Shown here piece by piece: positions 34,134-46,428 of a stretch of DNA of 64,000 nt. Below the pieces are notes generated by a model, which saw nothing but the letters and a program-made list of their open reading frames with translations, was not told the DNA's origin and searched no databases. Position 1 is the first letter of the stretch; each line of letters opens with the position of its first letter. Both the position numbers and the translations under genes were made by a program. Source of the DNA: Spirodela intermedia (Eukaryota; Streptophyta; Magnoliopsida; Alismatales; Araceae); assembly GCA_902729315.2 (NCBI GenBank), contig LR746264.1, positions 8,773,878 through 8,837,877 on the forward strand, given 5' to 3'.

Positions 34134-35966
34134 TCACGCAGTGGCGTTCGCGCAAGGCCTCAACAGCGGTGTCCCGCACAGTCCTTCGTTGCCTTCGAAG
34201 GAAGCTCGTGGAAACGTCGAGAACTGTCCTCCCTGCGGAATCTGTCCGACGAGCTGGCTGAAACTGAGATATAAGGTGGAGAGGAAGGATAGGCGCACCA
34301 ATCCCGGAGGGATCTCCCCGGAAAGATTGTTCTTCGAGAGATCTAATGACTCGAGCATCTTCAAGCCACAGATGCTTTGGGGGATAGGACCGGTCAATCG
34401 GTTGTGCGACATGTTGAGGACACGGTGCGCCTTCAGCTCGCTCACCGCCCGCCGAATGCTCGGGAGGGTGGCGGCGGGATTGCTCTGGAGGGTCAGGCTA
34501 TTGTAGGAAAGATCGAGAATGGAGAGATTCCTTAGGTTCCCGAAGAGGCTGAGCTCCACCGTTCCGCTCAGGTTGTTGGAAGCGAGCCTGAGGATCTTGA
34601 GGTGCTGCAGCCTCGAGATGGACATCGGAAGGGACCCCTGAAGCTCGTTGCTCGTCAGATCCACAGTCTCCAGCAGAGAGTCTGCGGGGGGGAGGATCTC
34701 ACCGAGGGTTCCAGAGAGTCGATTCGAGTTGAGTTGCAGGGACTGGAGAGATGGGAGACTGAAGATCCATCCAGGAAATAGTCCGGAGAGAGAATTGTTC
34801 TGGAGATCGATCTTCGAGATGTTGGGGGACGACGCGAATGAAGGGACGGGGCCACGGAAGTTATTGATTGAGAGATCGACGGAGACCAACCGCGTCAGAT
34901 TGTGAAATGAAGCGGGCAGTGACCCGGAGAACCTACAAGTCGTCAGATGCAAGGTCTTGAGAAGCCGGAGGTTGCCGATGGACTCCGGCAGAGTGCCGGA
35001 GAAGTTTGTGGCGGACAGCTTCAGTTCTTCCAGAACGATGCCGGGCGGAAAGTCGGGTAAACTCCCAGATAGCGTGGGATTCATAGACAGGTCGAGCGTC
35101 TCAAGGTGGGGGAGCTGGAAAATTCTTCTCGGGAGCGATCCGCGGAGGCCGCAGGTGCTTAAACGGAGAAGTCTTAACGAAGAGAAATCTCCCAAGAACT
35201 CGGGCACCTCGGTGCTCAAGTTGTTCTCATGCAGGCGGAGGATGGCAAGGGATTTGAGGTGGGAGAATGAGTCGTCGATGGGGCCGGAGAGCGAACACCT
35301 GGACAGGCTGAGCTCGTGGAGGTTGGGCACGGAGGTAGACAACGCCCGGCCCCAATCGCGTCCTCCGGCGGAGATGTTGACTCCATCGAGGTAGAGTTGA
35401 CGCAGGTTGGAGAGGTTTCGGATTAGTGTGGGGAGATCGGGATCCTGGAGCGTCAGAGAAGATGACGAACACAGACCAGGGGCGGAGAGATCGAGCGAGA
35501 CTAGGGTCCTCAGGCGGGATATACCGACGGGGATCTGGCCGGAGAAGCCCGAATCGGAGAGGTTGAGATGGGTCAGGTTGGTCAGCTGCTCGAAGCTGCG
35601 GGAAAGTACGGAATCGAAATTCAATCTGTTACAGGAAAGGTTGAGAGAGCGGAGGGAGGTAAGAGAGAAGAGGGCCGGGTGAACGCCACCCGAGATGGAT
35701 GATCCGCTGAGGTCCAGTGCGACGACCTTACCCGGCTCCCCTTCGCAGGTGACGCCGGCCCAGGCGCGGCAACAGTCCGTGCCCTCTTTCCAGGAATGAA
35801 GAGGGGGAGAAATGCCGTTGCGGGGGGCGGAGAGGGTGAATCTCTGCTTCAGAGCGAGAAGCGCGGCGCTCTGGCCGGGGAGGCATTGTCCGGAGGCAAG
35901 CAACCTGAAAGAGGAGGTGGCCAAGCAGAGTAGGACGAGGACGAGCCGGAGGAACCGGGGGATCAT
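34134..35966 (-). pseudogene. Truncated LRR receptor-like protein copy (no membrane anchor)
   Basis: A 610-codon frame nearly identical to the full RLP over its first ~530 residues: same signal peptide, LRRNT and N-terminal LRRs. It then jumps from the NPAATLPSI repeat directly to the last repeats (AVSELKAHRVLNMSHN). Relative to the full copy, exactly 351 residues are missing, including the island region, without loss of frame. The frame ends at TGA (34136-34134) after RPCANATA. Downstream in the same frame a hydrophobic, membrane-like segment is still visible, so the stop appears to be a secondary loss. If expressed, the product would be a secreted short LRR protein. It could be a pseudogene or a soluble decoy; the sequence does not decide. 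Confidence 0.85.
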
Positions 35967-36820
35967 TGGACGAGGTTCTCCCGGGAGAGAGATGGAGCCG
36001 TCAGGGGGCGGAAAGGGGAAGTCGATGATGGTGTAGGACGGTCCCGGAGAGGACGGTCATCCATGACGGCGGTGGCCTACGGGCGGTACGGTAGCTGTGC
36101 TCCGCCAGGCGGAATCGAGCGGAAGGAGAGGAGGGAGACTGGTAGAAGAGAAGGGGAAGGAGGGGGAGTAAGGGAAAAAGGAAGAAGGTGAGCGGATGTT
36201 GATTCTCCAGCTCCGCCGCCACATACAGGTTCTCTCTCTCTAAAAGAGAAAAAGAAAAAGAGACTGGGCCTTTGCGATCACCTAGTTTTTTGAACGACTA
36301 ATCAAAAGCTTAGTCTGGTTAAATTCCGGGGAAAAAAAAGGGCAAGAGATTGAAACTAATGCACGAATCTCTCCCCCATTTTAAGCTACAGAAAGACGTC
36401 TTCCACAATTACTTCTGTTATTTATTTTATCCCACAATTATATAAATTTGATTTCCTTATCTTCTTTTTTTTATCAATTCATGTAATAATAAAACAAATT
36501 TCACATTAGTGCGTCATTTGTTGACTCCATACCTAAAGCGTTTTTCGTGTGCTATAATTTTGGCGATGAAAAAGCTGACAGAGTTTATATTTTTTTACCG
36601 AAAATTTAAATAATTATTAATAGTTTATCAAGGTGACTTTAATAGTTTATGCATGTGACTGCATTAAAAATTAATTAGGCGATATTAATTATACACTAAG
36701 ATGATCTTGAACTACATATAAAGATGGAATAAAAAGTTTGAGAGGTCAGAGTTTTATTTAGAATTTTTGAATCATAAACTCTTATTATCCAATTATAATA
36801 AATGGAGATATTTTTAGCTC
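34142..36820 (-). repeat. Duplicated block, copy B
   Basis: Counterpart of 25856-29874. The offset is 7235 bases across the RLP N-terminal half and about 6945 bases in the distal 5' flank. Copy B lacks 1053 bases of coding sequence and carries a different, shorter insert (about 36222-36407) in the 5' flank. Confidence 0.9.
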
Positions 36821-37271
36821 TTCTACTCGGGAGGGGATACTACCGTCAACGTCAGCTGTTTTATTGGAGAGGTCAACGGAGGGGAAGCTGGTGTGAGCCT
36901 GCACTACCGTCAGCGGACATCCGGGAATCCGAACGTCACCTTCTGCCCTCCGAGGGTTCGTTGTTGTAACATCTCAAGGCACTCCGATGGCACTCTGAAA
37001 GCGAAGTTGTTCGGGGAGAGGTTCCAAGGAAGAACCGGTCTGCCGGCGGCGCTTTGTAGCTGCGAGTAGGCCCCAGATTAATGGCGAAAAGAAAGACGGA
37101 AAATTTGAAGCTTTCCACGAAACGACGACCTTAGGTGCATTAAGTCAACGGGGAAATCAATCGCATAGATATCTGCCGAAGGGGGTTTTACATAAACGGC
37201 GAATCTGATGGTCTGTTTTTATTCCTCCATCACTATGCAAGCGTCCGAGTCTCCCGGAGAGGTGGCGCCAC
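36821..37271. other. Intergenic between RLP copy B and VHA-F
   Basis: Unique sequence after the duplication ends. It should contain the VHA-F 3' UTR. Short frames only. Confidence 0.5.
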
Positions 37272-40200
37272 CTAGCGCCGCCCTGAGGAGACCGACTCCG
37301 ACGAGAACAGGTACCTCACCCTGGAGAGAACGGAATCATGGGCGGGATCATACGGGTGATCCTTGGAAGGGATCTCCAGGATCGCAGGAACCGCCTTGTT
37401 GTAGCTGTCGACGAGAAACCTGATCATATTTGCCACCTGAACAAAGAGTTCCATAATTTCCGTCAAGGATTACTGAGAGTTTCTCCCTTTAGAAACAGAT
37501 GAAGAATATTGGGTTTCCATATCTAGAGAGAGAAGATCAAAGACTGAAGAGCTACAGTTAGCAATGAAAGAAATCTCAGCTGTCGCTGGATGCCCAACCT
37601 AAATGGTCGTGTGCTATTAATCTGTGTGAGATTACGACCGAAATTGATATAACCAGGATATGAGTTGAGTCCTTAAAAGGAAAGGTACGAAGGCAGCAGT
37701 CCTTGAGAATCATTCCAACAAGGAGTTGAGTTCAGAGAAGCCACCTGACTAATAGATTAGAAATCTGATACTAGCCCAACACAATTTACTAGGGTATGAG
37801 GGAAAAAGAGTCAAAAGTCTTAAGTATAGGGGGCTTTTAACAAATGTCCAAGGGGACTGAGCACACAAATAGGGTTCTCGACGGAGGGAAAGGGGATGCA
37901 GTCTTTTAGAGTCCTACGGAACCAAGATTTATCCTTCTTTGTGTTTTCGTTCCTCGGCTACTGTTCAATCATTATTTTTCTGCTTGTCTTCGTCACCGGT
38001 ATCCGTGGTGGTCGTATCATAATCCTTTCACATTCCAACAATCTGAGGTGTTCGAAATCCTGCTTGATATGTAGTCAAAAGAGTTCAAATTTATAGCCCA
38101 GATTACAGCACGATTTTATTTCGCACAGCTTTGATGCTGAATAGTTCAGTACAAATCCATGACCATAATTACTAAAAGAGTATGTTTTAAAGAATTTTAA
38201 TAGATAGTGTCTTAGTTGAAGTTCTTCGGATGTCAGAGATCAGAAATAGCCGTTTCCCTCCTGGTCATGAATGCAATGAACAGAAAAAATGACTATAATT
38301 CAAATTGATAAAAATAGTACATTACTGCAAAAACGTTAAAAAACCAGAAAGTAAATCGAGATTTTGAAAGCAATAATCTGTTTCTATCAGATAACGCAGG
38401 TAAGATGCAAAAGGTCATAAAATAGTGCTTGAATGGAAACTCAAAACATTTGGATTTCTCAGTTCTTGTTTCAACCTAAGTTCTGCCTGAATCTCATAAA
38501 CTAGCTTCGTGAGTTTGGTCAGTTAGACAAGTCTTACCCAATAGAATGCACAAGCCAAGATAAATATAAAAACGAAATAAAGACAACCTCTTTGCAGGAA
38601 ATAAGCACACGGAAAGCACATTATGCCATCCTATTGAACTTACATACTGACTGATCAGCACAATAGCAATGTCTTCCCTTGTGGTGAACTCTTTGAACGC
38701 ATCCTCAATTGCTTTCACCGTAGTTTCTGGATAGCATAAAATCACCGATAAACCAGGCTAACTTATGGCATATATCCAAGCACACCAAAAAATGAATAAA
38801 TAAGTGGATAATACAAAAGAGCAACATTTTTCTAGATAATGGCGGCATCGACAGTTTCTTGGGCTGTTTATGATTACTGTTTTCACAACCATGGATCTAT
38901 CTAAGCTGTTGCAATTCGAATTTGCATCTGCCAGAAGTAGCATAGAAGAAAGTTACAAAAACTAAAACATTTTTCTTTACTCTATTTTCGTTATATCCAC
39001 TGCTTTATGTTTTTCGTATTCTATGTCATTTTACATTGAATTCGTTCTTAGATTCTAGGGGGTGGTGTCACCAAGAGAAGAGTATACTAAGAGAACTTCC
39101 TCCTGTAATGTGCATCGTCTATCAAGTCAAGAGAGTCACCAGGGATGGTATCACTCTTATAATAGATAAGGAGCTCAAAAACATAAATGGATCGGTCCTC
39201 TAAATCCCTAACTAAAATGGGACGCTGATGGGCAAGATCCGCATATGTGCTATCCTGACTCTCTGCGTAATGCTAAACACATTACGCAGACATAATTGAC
39301 AGCATACAAGGACATCTTTTCTATCCTGAGACCCGTTTCCTCCCGAGGTGGCGCTAGTGTCCAGAGCATGGAGAATCTTCAGAAAACTATCACTGTGGGA
39401 TTTTCAATAGACAACAGCCAGGCAGGAAGCCTTACAGTTCTCAACTGTTGTTTCATGAAATATGGTAGCGATATGGGTACAACAGATACATGCCATTAAC
39501 TAGAACTTATAAGAGAATATGCTGAGGTTACATAAGCGGTATGGGGGGTTACAAGGATGCAAGTGTAAATTGTCTTTCTTTTTCCAGAATCTCGACTTGT
39601 CTTTCCCTTTTGTAAGGTCTATGCTAAAATGCATTAACACGATCGAAGAAAAGGTACAAGGAAAAGTTCGATGAATGATCACTCTCTGTAGGATTATCAT
39701 GTTACTAAGTCCAGCCACAAGAGACCGACTGAATAGATGACCCGCATATTCAGCCACGAGGGGTCAAGGTCTTCTTTAGATCAGTAAAAAGAGCGTCAAA
39801 AGAACACAATTAACAGTTCTTCAGGTCAACTAGAAGAATACCGGGCCCAGAAAATATCACAAAGAAGACAATATGGCATCAACATCAGGAGCAAGGGATG
39901 TGAAAGTAACCGACTAACTTAAAAGTGATCTCAATGTCATGAGAATCAAGTCCTCAAAACAAAATAACAATGCATAATGTGTCTTAAATTATTCTAATTT
40001 TTTCTGCTATCTGAGAAATCCTCGAAATTTATCAGAAGGGGTTCCAGTAACTAGATGCACCAAATTCCAGAAGTCAAATCAAAGGGCAAAACACTTAATT
40101 TCAGCCCACCAATCCGGCTTACTAGACAACCGTTTAGTTAATGGTCCAATACCTCGACATTTGTTCTTATGATAATTTCAACTGTTACTTTCAAAATTTG

Positions 40201-42464
40201 AGAAACGGGACATTCACTTCCAGAGCGAAATTGAATATTTGTGATGGTTTCACAATATGTTACAAATCAACAAGATATAACCATTACAAACTGTTATATC
40301 ATTTTGTGGACGAATGACAAGGAGATACAATATTACTTAAAAATGAAAAATGAAAAATAGAAAACTATATAACCCTCAACAATAAGCAAAGGTTTTAAAA
40401 GCAAATATTACAAATGGAACTGTTTCGCTATGGACACAAAAAATATGTTGCAAATCAACATTTAATAAATGAATTTCAAATATTGCAAATAGGACAGTCT
40501 TGAAAAATCAAGTTGCAGCAAGTCAGGGCTCGATACTGGACAAAGTGACAGTACATCTTTTACACCAGCACAATTGTGTTAAAAGAAACAATAAGAAAGC
40601 GTTACATTTGTTCCATAGGCTTACTTGAGTCTACAATGAGATAATTTGTATTTCTCCTTAAATCAACATTGCCAACTCCAGCAAGCAAAAAACCAGTCAC
40701 AGTGTCCTACATGAATGAGATAAAAAAATATTAGCAGCTCTCCAGAGGAGAAGAATGTATGTCGATAAGTCACAAAAATGGACTGCTAACAAGAAAATCA
40801 GAAATACTAGATCCTATGTTAAAAGACAAATAAACCATCAAAAACCATGATAAATGGAAATAACAAGCCTACATGCATACACAGTCCTATGAACATGTAT
40901 AAGAGAGCAAGAAGAGCCAACACAAAATTCATGCTTCTAAAATCGTCTGACCAGAAAAGAGCAGCATCTCCCATTTATCAGTCATTATATTGAATACGAG
41001 TACAGAATTCTAAATAAAACTATCATAAAGCAGCTAAAGAAGCAGCATCTCCATGAGTATCACCCATCGAGACAGGGACAAAAATCTAATGAAACACAAG
41101 TATAGCCGCCTGTTGAGGTTTATATTAGCTTTCAAGAAAATGATGCCAAATTTTGTGAGATCAAAAGTTTGGTGAGACCAGTGGGACGGTGGAAAATTCA
41201 GCAATTTTGTCACAGTTTAAGCGAACTATGGCACAGATGGAGAAGTACATTGCAAGTTGAATCGATTTTCAAGATTATGATCCTCAGAATGTCAAGGGGA
41301 ATCAGTTTTTTTCAGAAGAGTTTAATGTGTGAACAAGTGCAAACTGGAGCTGAGGTGCACCGACATGAAACCAAGTTGGTCAACCTTGCCCGACAGAAAA
41401 AGAATCAGCATAAATTCACTTAACATATATACTTCAGAAATCTCAGTTTCATATGAGCTTGCCTAAAGCGTGGCATAGGTCTACATAAGGCCATTGTTGC
41501 AATATAGTTTTGAACTCTCTTTATATCTTTATCATTGAACTTCTGAAATTTTAGGACTTCGACAAGGGGTGGTGACAGTTTCTTTCCTTAATGTTGGATC
41601 GAGTATAGAAGCCAATATCTGTCGAACCTGGAGCTCATTTACCCATCATGCTCTACTAGCTTATCATCAATCATTCACTCTATCGAAATCATTTAGTTTG
41701 CAGAATTTTCACGTGCATGTGGTGCATTCAGTGTATGTGAGGGTGCAGCCCATTTTGGGTCAAATGTCAGCTTGAGGGACTCTAGTGGCAGCTTGATTGG
41801 TGCAAACCAATTGTGGATCTCCATACTAAAGGGTGGAAGTGAGTTCGTTTTGCCAGTATTCATTCAGTCACTTCCTCCTCATTAGATTGCCTCAGAGATG
41901 GTGTATCTGCTGTCTCTTGCATTGGTGTCAACAATTTCTTCCCTCATCTTCACTTTAAATATTTTGCAATCTGTGATATTTATGTGATTGTCAATTTACA
42001 GAAATTGTCCCCCGAGTAATTTATGTGATATTCTATGCCCCCCAGTAGTTGGCCCGTCACTAGGTGATCAGTTGGACCAATAGTATAATTTGCATAAGAA
42101 AAAAAACACACCGCATAAGTCGATAGGCTACATAAAAGGAGGTTACAAAGATCATAAAGATAAGAATCAACGGACATGCATATAAATACCCAGGACCTGC
42201 TTTTTCGATGTCAATTTTAAGCTCCGAACCGTACCCGGGATGTGAGGATAAATGACTAAGTGGAAGTGGGAACACGACACAGGATGGAATAATAATAAAT
42301 TGATAGCGTGCAAGACAATAACCACTGAATGTCATCATTTCCTTTTGTACTCGGAACTTTGAGAGACAAAATCAACCCATATACATAGATAACGGGCCTA
42401 CCTCATCAGCAATCATGGCTATAAGTGCTGAGTTGTTAGTAGGAATCTGCACTCGGTTTGCCAT
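37272..42464 (-). CDS. VHA-F: V-type proton ATPase subunit F
   Basis: Four minus-strand exons join in phase: 42464-42402, 40706-40625, 38726-38644 and 37436-37272 (TAG). They encode 130 residues, the family length. Sequence landmarks are [68 protein letters not shown], and the end [12 protein letters not shown]. Subunit F is part of the central rotor stalk (with D) of the V1 sector, coupling ATP hydrolysis to proton pumping at the tonoplast and endomembranes. Introns are long (1.7, 1.9 and 1.2 kb) and all GT-AG. An acceptor-like TTTTTCCAG sits just before the ATG, so a 5' UTR intron is likely. Short frames in the introns are not genes. Confidence 0.95.
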
Positions 42465-44143
42465 TGTCAATCAAAATTTTCTGGAAAAACAAATGAATGA
42501 GCATGTTGAGAGATCAGACAACTAAAGAGAATGTGCATGTTGAGGGATAAGACAACTAAAGATATAAGTTAGTTCCCTTGAGGTTTTGTTTCCTACATGC
42601 TGCACGTTTACAAGTCCACAGGAAATAATTGCTGCATGTTACATGGTCTATTTTTTCTCTCCATTACGAAGCTTCTCTTGTCAAAAATTGTTCCCTTCGA
42701 GAGCTTTAAAAAAATGGAACGGTAGACGATAAATACGAGTTATTTCTAATTTTTTTATGGTCTTACTCCTGATCTGGTCCCTGATTCATGTCGCCATCAA
42801 TATTTTATACACATCAAACACTTCCACAAGAAGGCAAAAAAAGAAAAATAGAAAACGAATCAGAATTTCACAGTTCCCTTCGAGTTTCTTCTCTTTTACC
42901 ATTCAGGGCATCATGATATCAACCAAATTTCAAGTTGATTGTGTGGGAATCAATCATGAATTGTGTTCCAAAGCAGCAGTATGCAACTCGTGTCTGTGGG
43001 GCCGAAAGGGTGGACATGGAGGATATGATTCTGGAATAACAACCAGGAAACCAATCAATGGTGCCATTGCCGAACAATAATATAATAACGTTTCGAATAG
43101 GGATTCAAGGATCCACACCAGATGCCATTGTTTGTGAGACCTACAGAAAATTGGAACTAATGGTCCTAATGGCAACCAACTGTTAAGAGACGTGGAATCG
43201 AAGGTTACGAGAAATATATCCAGGCAACCAAAATTTCGGCATTGAGTATGTTTATATATTAAGACAAAGAAGGCGAAACTGAGTGACAAGGTATGAATTC
43301 CCCCTTCCCCCGTTCCTCCTTTCCCCACTTCCCCGGGGCTCTCTCTCCTTCAACCATCAAAAAGGCGAAAATCCGAATGATTCACGTGTGCCCATTTAGC
43401 ACGATTCTTCCCAGAACATCATTCTACGCTTGGAAATTTGCTGAGAAATTGAGCTATTTCAGGGCCGATCCCAATACGTGACAGGAAATTAGACCCCAGA
43501 GAATAAATTTTCAAACGCAAAATATCGATTCCGTCCATCAGGAACGAATCTCCATGGAAGAATAAGTGGTTCGTTGGGGTTCCCAGATCAGCAATGGATA
43601 ATAGAACGGAAACGCCCCCTCGACGGAGGAGTCCCCTCCACTTTAGCGACTGTTTATCACGGAAAAATAAAGCGAAAAACGCAAGAGGAAGAACACCTGT
43701 CCTGGTGGGAGGCTGGACGGTGATTTACCGGATAATGCTGGTGCTCTCGGCTGTGGACACCCGCTGTCCTTTACGACTGATGTCGCGTATAGCTAAAGCT
43801 GTCAGCGGAAACCGAACGGCGCCAGCAGAGCTCCGGGAGAGGGAGCGGTGCTAGCGATCGATCGGGTCGGAAGTGGGAGACGCTGCAAGATGCCGCAATC
43901 GGGGAGAGGAAGGGGGGCCTTTCTTAGCCTGGCGCACTGTCATGGTACGCGGGATCGTCCGATCCCGGCTCGGATCGGAATCGGATGGGGATCGGATCTG
44001 AACACGTGGCGGATTCTCTGGTGCCGACGCTGTTGGAATGACACTTGGAGAGAAGCGAAGAACACACATGGAGAGGATGCATTACATTAGAAGCTCTCCC
44101 TCCTGGGAGGTGATCTTCTTCTCCGACGACGGCGAAGGGATAG
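42465..44143. other. Divergent promoter region between VHA-F and PDC
   Basis: VHA-F runs left and PDC runs right. The left part probably holds a VHA-F 5' UTR intron. GC rises sharply after about 43,600 toward PDC. No third gene is recognised; the open frames here are short and domain-free. Confidence 0.55.
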
Positions 44144-46428
44144 ATGGACGCCCACATTGGAGCCATCGACGCGGTGAGCTCCGCCTCCAACGCGGTAGGG
44201 GCGCTCCCCGCGAGCCACAGCCCCACCGTCTTTCCCGCCCTCGCCGCCTCCCGGTCGGAGGCCACCCTCGGCCGCCACATCGCCAGCCGCCTCGTCCAGA
44301 TCGGCGTCGGCGACATCTTCTCCGTCCCCGGAGACTTCAACCTCACCCTGCTCGACCAGCTCATTGCCGAGCCCGCGCTGAACAACGTCGGCTGCTGCAG
44401 CGAGCTCAATGCCGGGTACGCCGCCGAGGGGTACGCTAGGGCCCGGGGTATCGGCGCTTGCGTGGTCACCTTCACGGTGGGCGGCCTGAGCGTGCTCAAC
44501 GCCATCGCCGGCGCTTACAGTGAGAACCTGCCGGTGATCTGCCTCGTCGGGGGACCCAACTCTAACGACTACGGGACCAACAGGATCCTTCACCACACGG
44601 TCGGCCTCTCCGACTTCAGCCAGGAGCTCCGGTGCTTTCAGACTGTCACCTGCCATCAGGTTCCCCGGTCCTCCCCCCGACTTCTGTTCCGTAGATTAGA
44701 AAGGAAAAGGAACACTGAGGTGGAGGCATCACGGGGCCGTAATTGAAATGATGCAGGCGGTGGTGAATAATCTGGAAGACGCGCACGAGGAGGTCGACAG
44801 GGCAATCTCGACGGCCCTGAAAGAGAGCAAGCCGGTGTACCTCAGCATCAGCTGCAACTTACCGACTATCCCTCATCCCACCTTCAGCCGGGAGCCGGTC
44901 CCCTACATCCTCTCTCCCAAGTTTGTGAAGATGGCTCCCCTCTCTCTCTCCATTTCTTCAGGCAGTCAGCGATTGATGTTGTCGATACCCTAGAACAGTG
45001 GTCGATTTGTTGTTGACGATGTTACTCGGTGATTTGATGTAATTGGGCCGCAGCTTGAGCAACCGACTGGGCCTGGAGGCGGCGGTGGAGGCCGCAGCGA
45101 AGTTCTTGAACAAGGCGGTGAAGCCGGTGCTGGTGGAGGGGCCCAAGATAAGGGTGGCCAGGGCTGGGAAGGCCTTCGTGGAGCTCGCCGACGCAAGCGG
45201 CTACGCCGTAGCCGTGATGCCGTCGGCCAAGGGGCAGTTCCCCGAGCAGCACCCGATGTTCATCGGCACCTACTGGGGAGCCGTGAGCACCGCCTTCTGC
45301 GCCGAGATCGTGGAGTCCGCGGACGCCTACCTGTTCGCCGGCCCCATCTTCAACGACTACAGCTCTGTGGGGTACTCTCTCCTCCTCAAGAAGGAGAAGG
45401 CGATCATCGTCCAGCCCGAGCGCGTGACCATCACCGACGGCCCCGCGTTCGGATGCGTCCTGATGAAGGACTTCCTCAGGGCTCTGGCCAAGAAGCTGAA
45501 GAGGAATACAACCGCTTTCGAGAACTACCAGCGGATTTACGTGCCCGAGGGCGCCCCGCCGGCATGCGAGCCCAACGAGCCCCTGCGGGTCAACGTGCTG
45601 TTCAGGCACATCCAGACAATGCTATCGGGGGAAACTGCGGTGATTGCAGAGACGGGAGATTCCTGGTTCAACTGCCAGAAGCTCAGACTGCCAAAAGGCT
45701 GCGGGTAATCAGATTGAAACACCCTCTTTCTAGCTGTTCATCGTGCTCACGTAGGTTGTCTCTGGGCAGATATGAGTTCCAAATGCAGTACGGATCCATT
45801 GGCTGGTCTGTGGGAGCGACACTCGGCTACGCCCAGGCTACGAAGGAGAAGCGGGTGATTGCTTGCATCGGTGATGGAAGCTTTCAGGTACGATGAACAG
45901 CTGACTTCTGTTCTTCTTTCTCTCCTTTTTCTCGAGATTATCCATCTCGCTTTCCCCGGTTGGGTCGGTCGCAGGTCACCTGCCAGGACATCTCTACGAT
46001 GATCCGCAGCCAGCAGAGAAGCATCATCTTCCTCATAAACAACGGGGGCTACACCATCGAGGAGGAGATCCACGAGGGGCCTTACAACGTCATCAAGAAC
46101 TGGGACTACACGGCTTTCGTGGACGCCATCCACAACGGCGACGGCAGGTGCTGGACCTGCAAAGTGAGTGAGCCCCTTCCCTGACATAGCGGGCCACCCT
46201 TTTCAGTGACGAGAGCGCCATTAATTTGGTGGGCTCTGAATCCCGACGTGCTGCCAGGTGCGCTGCGAGGAGGAGCTTCTGCGGGCGATCAAGGCGGGAA
46301 CCAGCGAGATGAAAGATTGCCTGTGCTTCATAGAGGTGATGCTACACAGGAACGACACTAGCAAGGAGCTGCTCGAGTGGGGCGCCAGGGTCTCCGCCGC
46401 CAACAGCCGCCCACCCAATCCTCAGTAG
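44144..46428 (+). CDS. PDC: Pyruvate decarboxylase
   Basis: Six exons join in phase: 44144-44659, 44757-44920, 45054-45704, 45770-45887, 45975-46163 and 46258-46428 (TAG). They encode 602 residues. The enzyme converts pyruvate to acetaldehyde and CO2 with thiamine diphosphate in the cytosol, the first step of ethanolic fermentation under low oxygen. Seen in order: [20 protein letters not shown]; the cofactor-activating glutamate in [15 protein letters not shown]; the HH pair in [22 protein letters not shown]; the ThDP/Mg motif GDGSFQ ... INNGG; and GYTIEEEIH with a catalytic glutamate. At the exon 2/3 junction the only phase-correct GT donor is within CCCAA|GTTTGT, giving Asn where relatives usually have Lys. 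Exons are very GC-rich. Confidence 0.95.
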
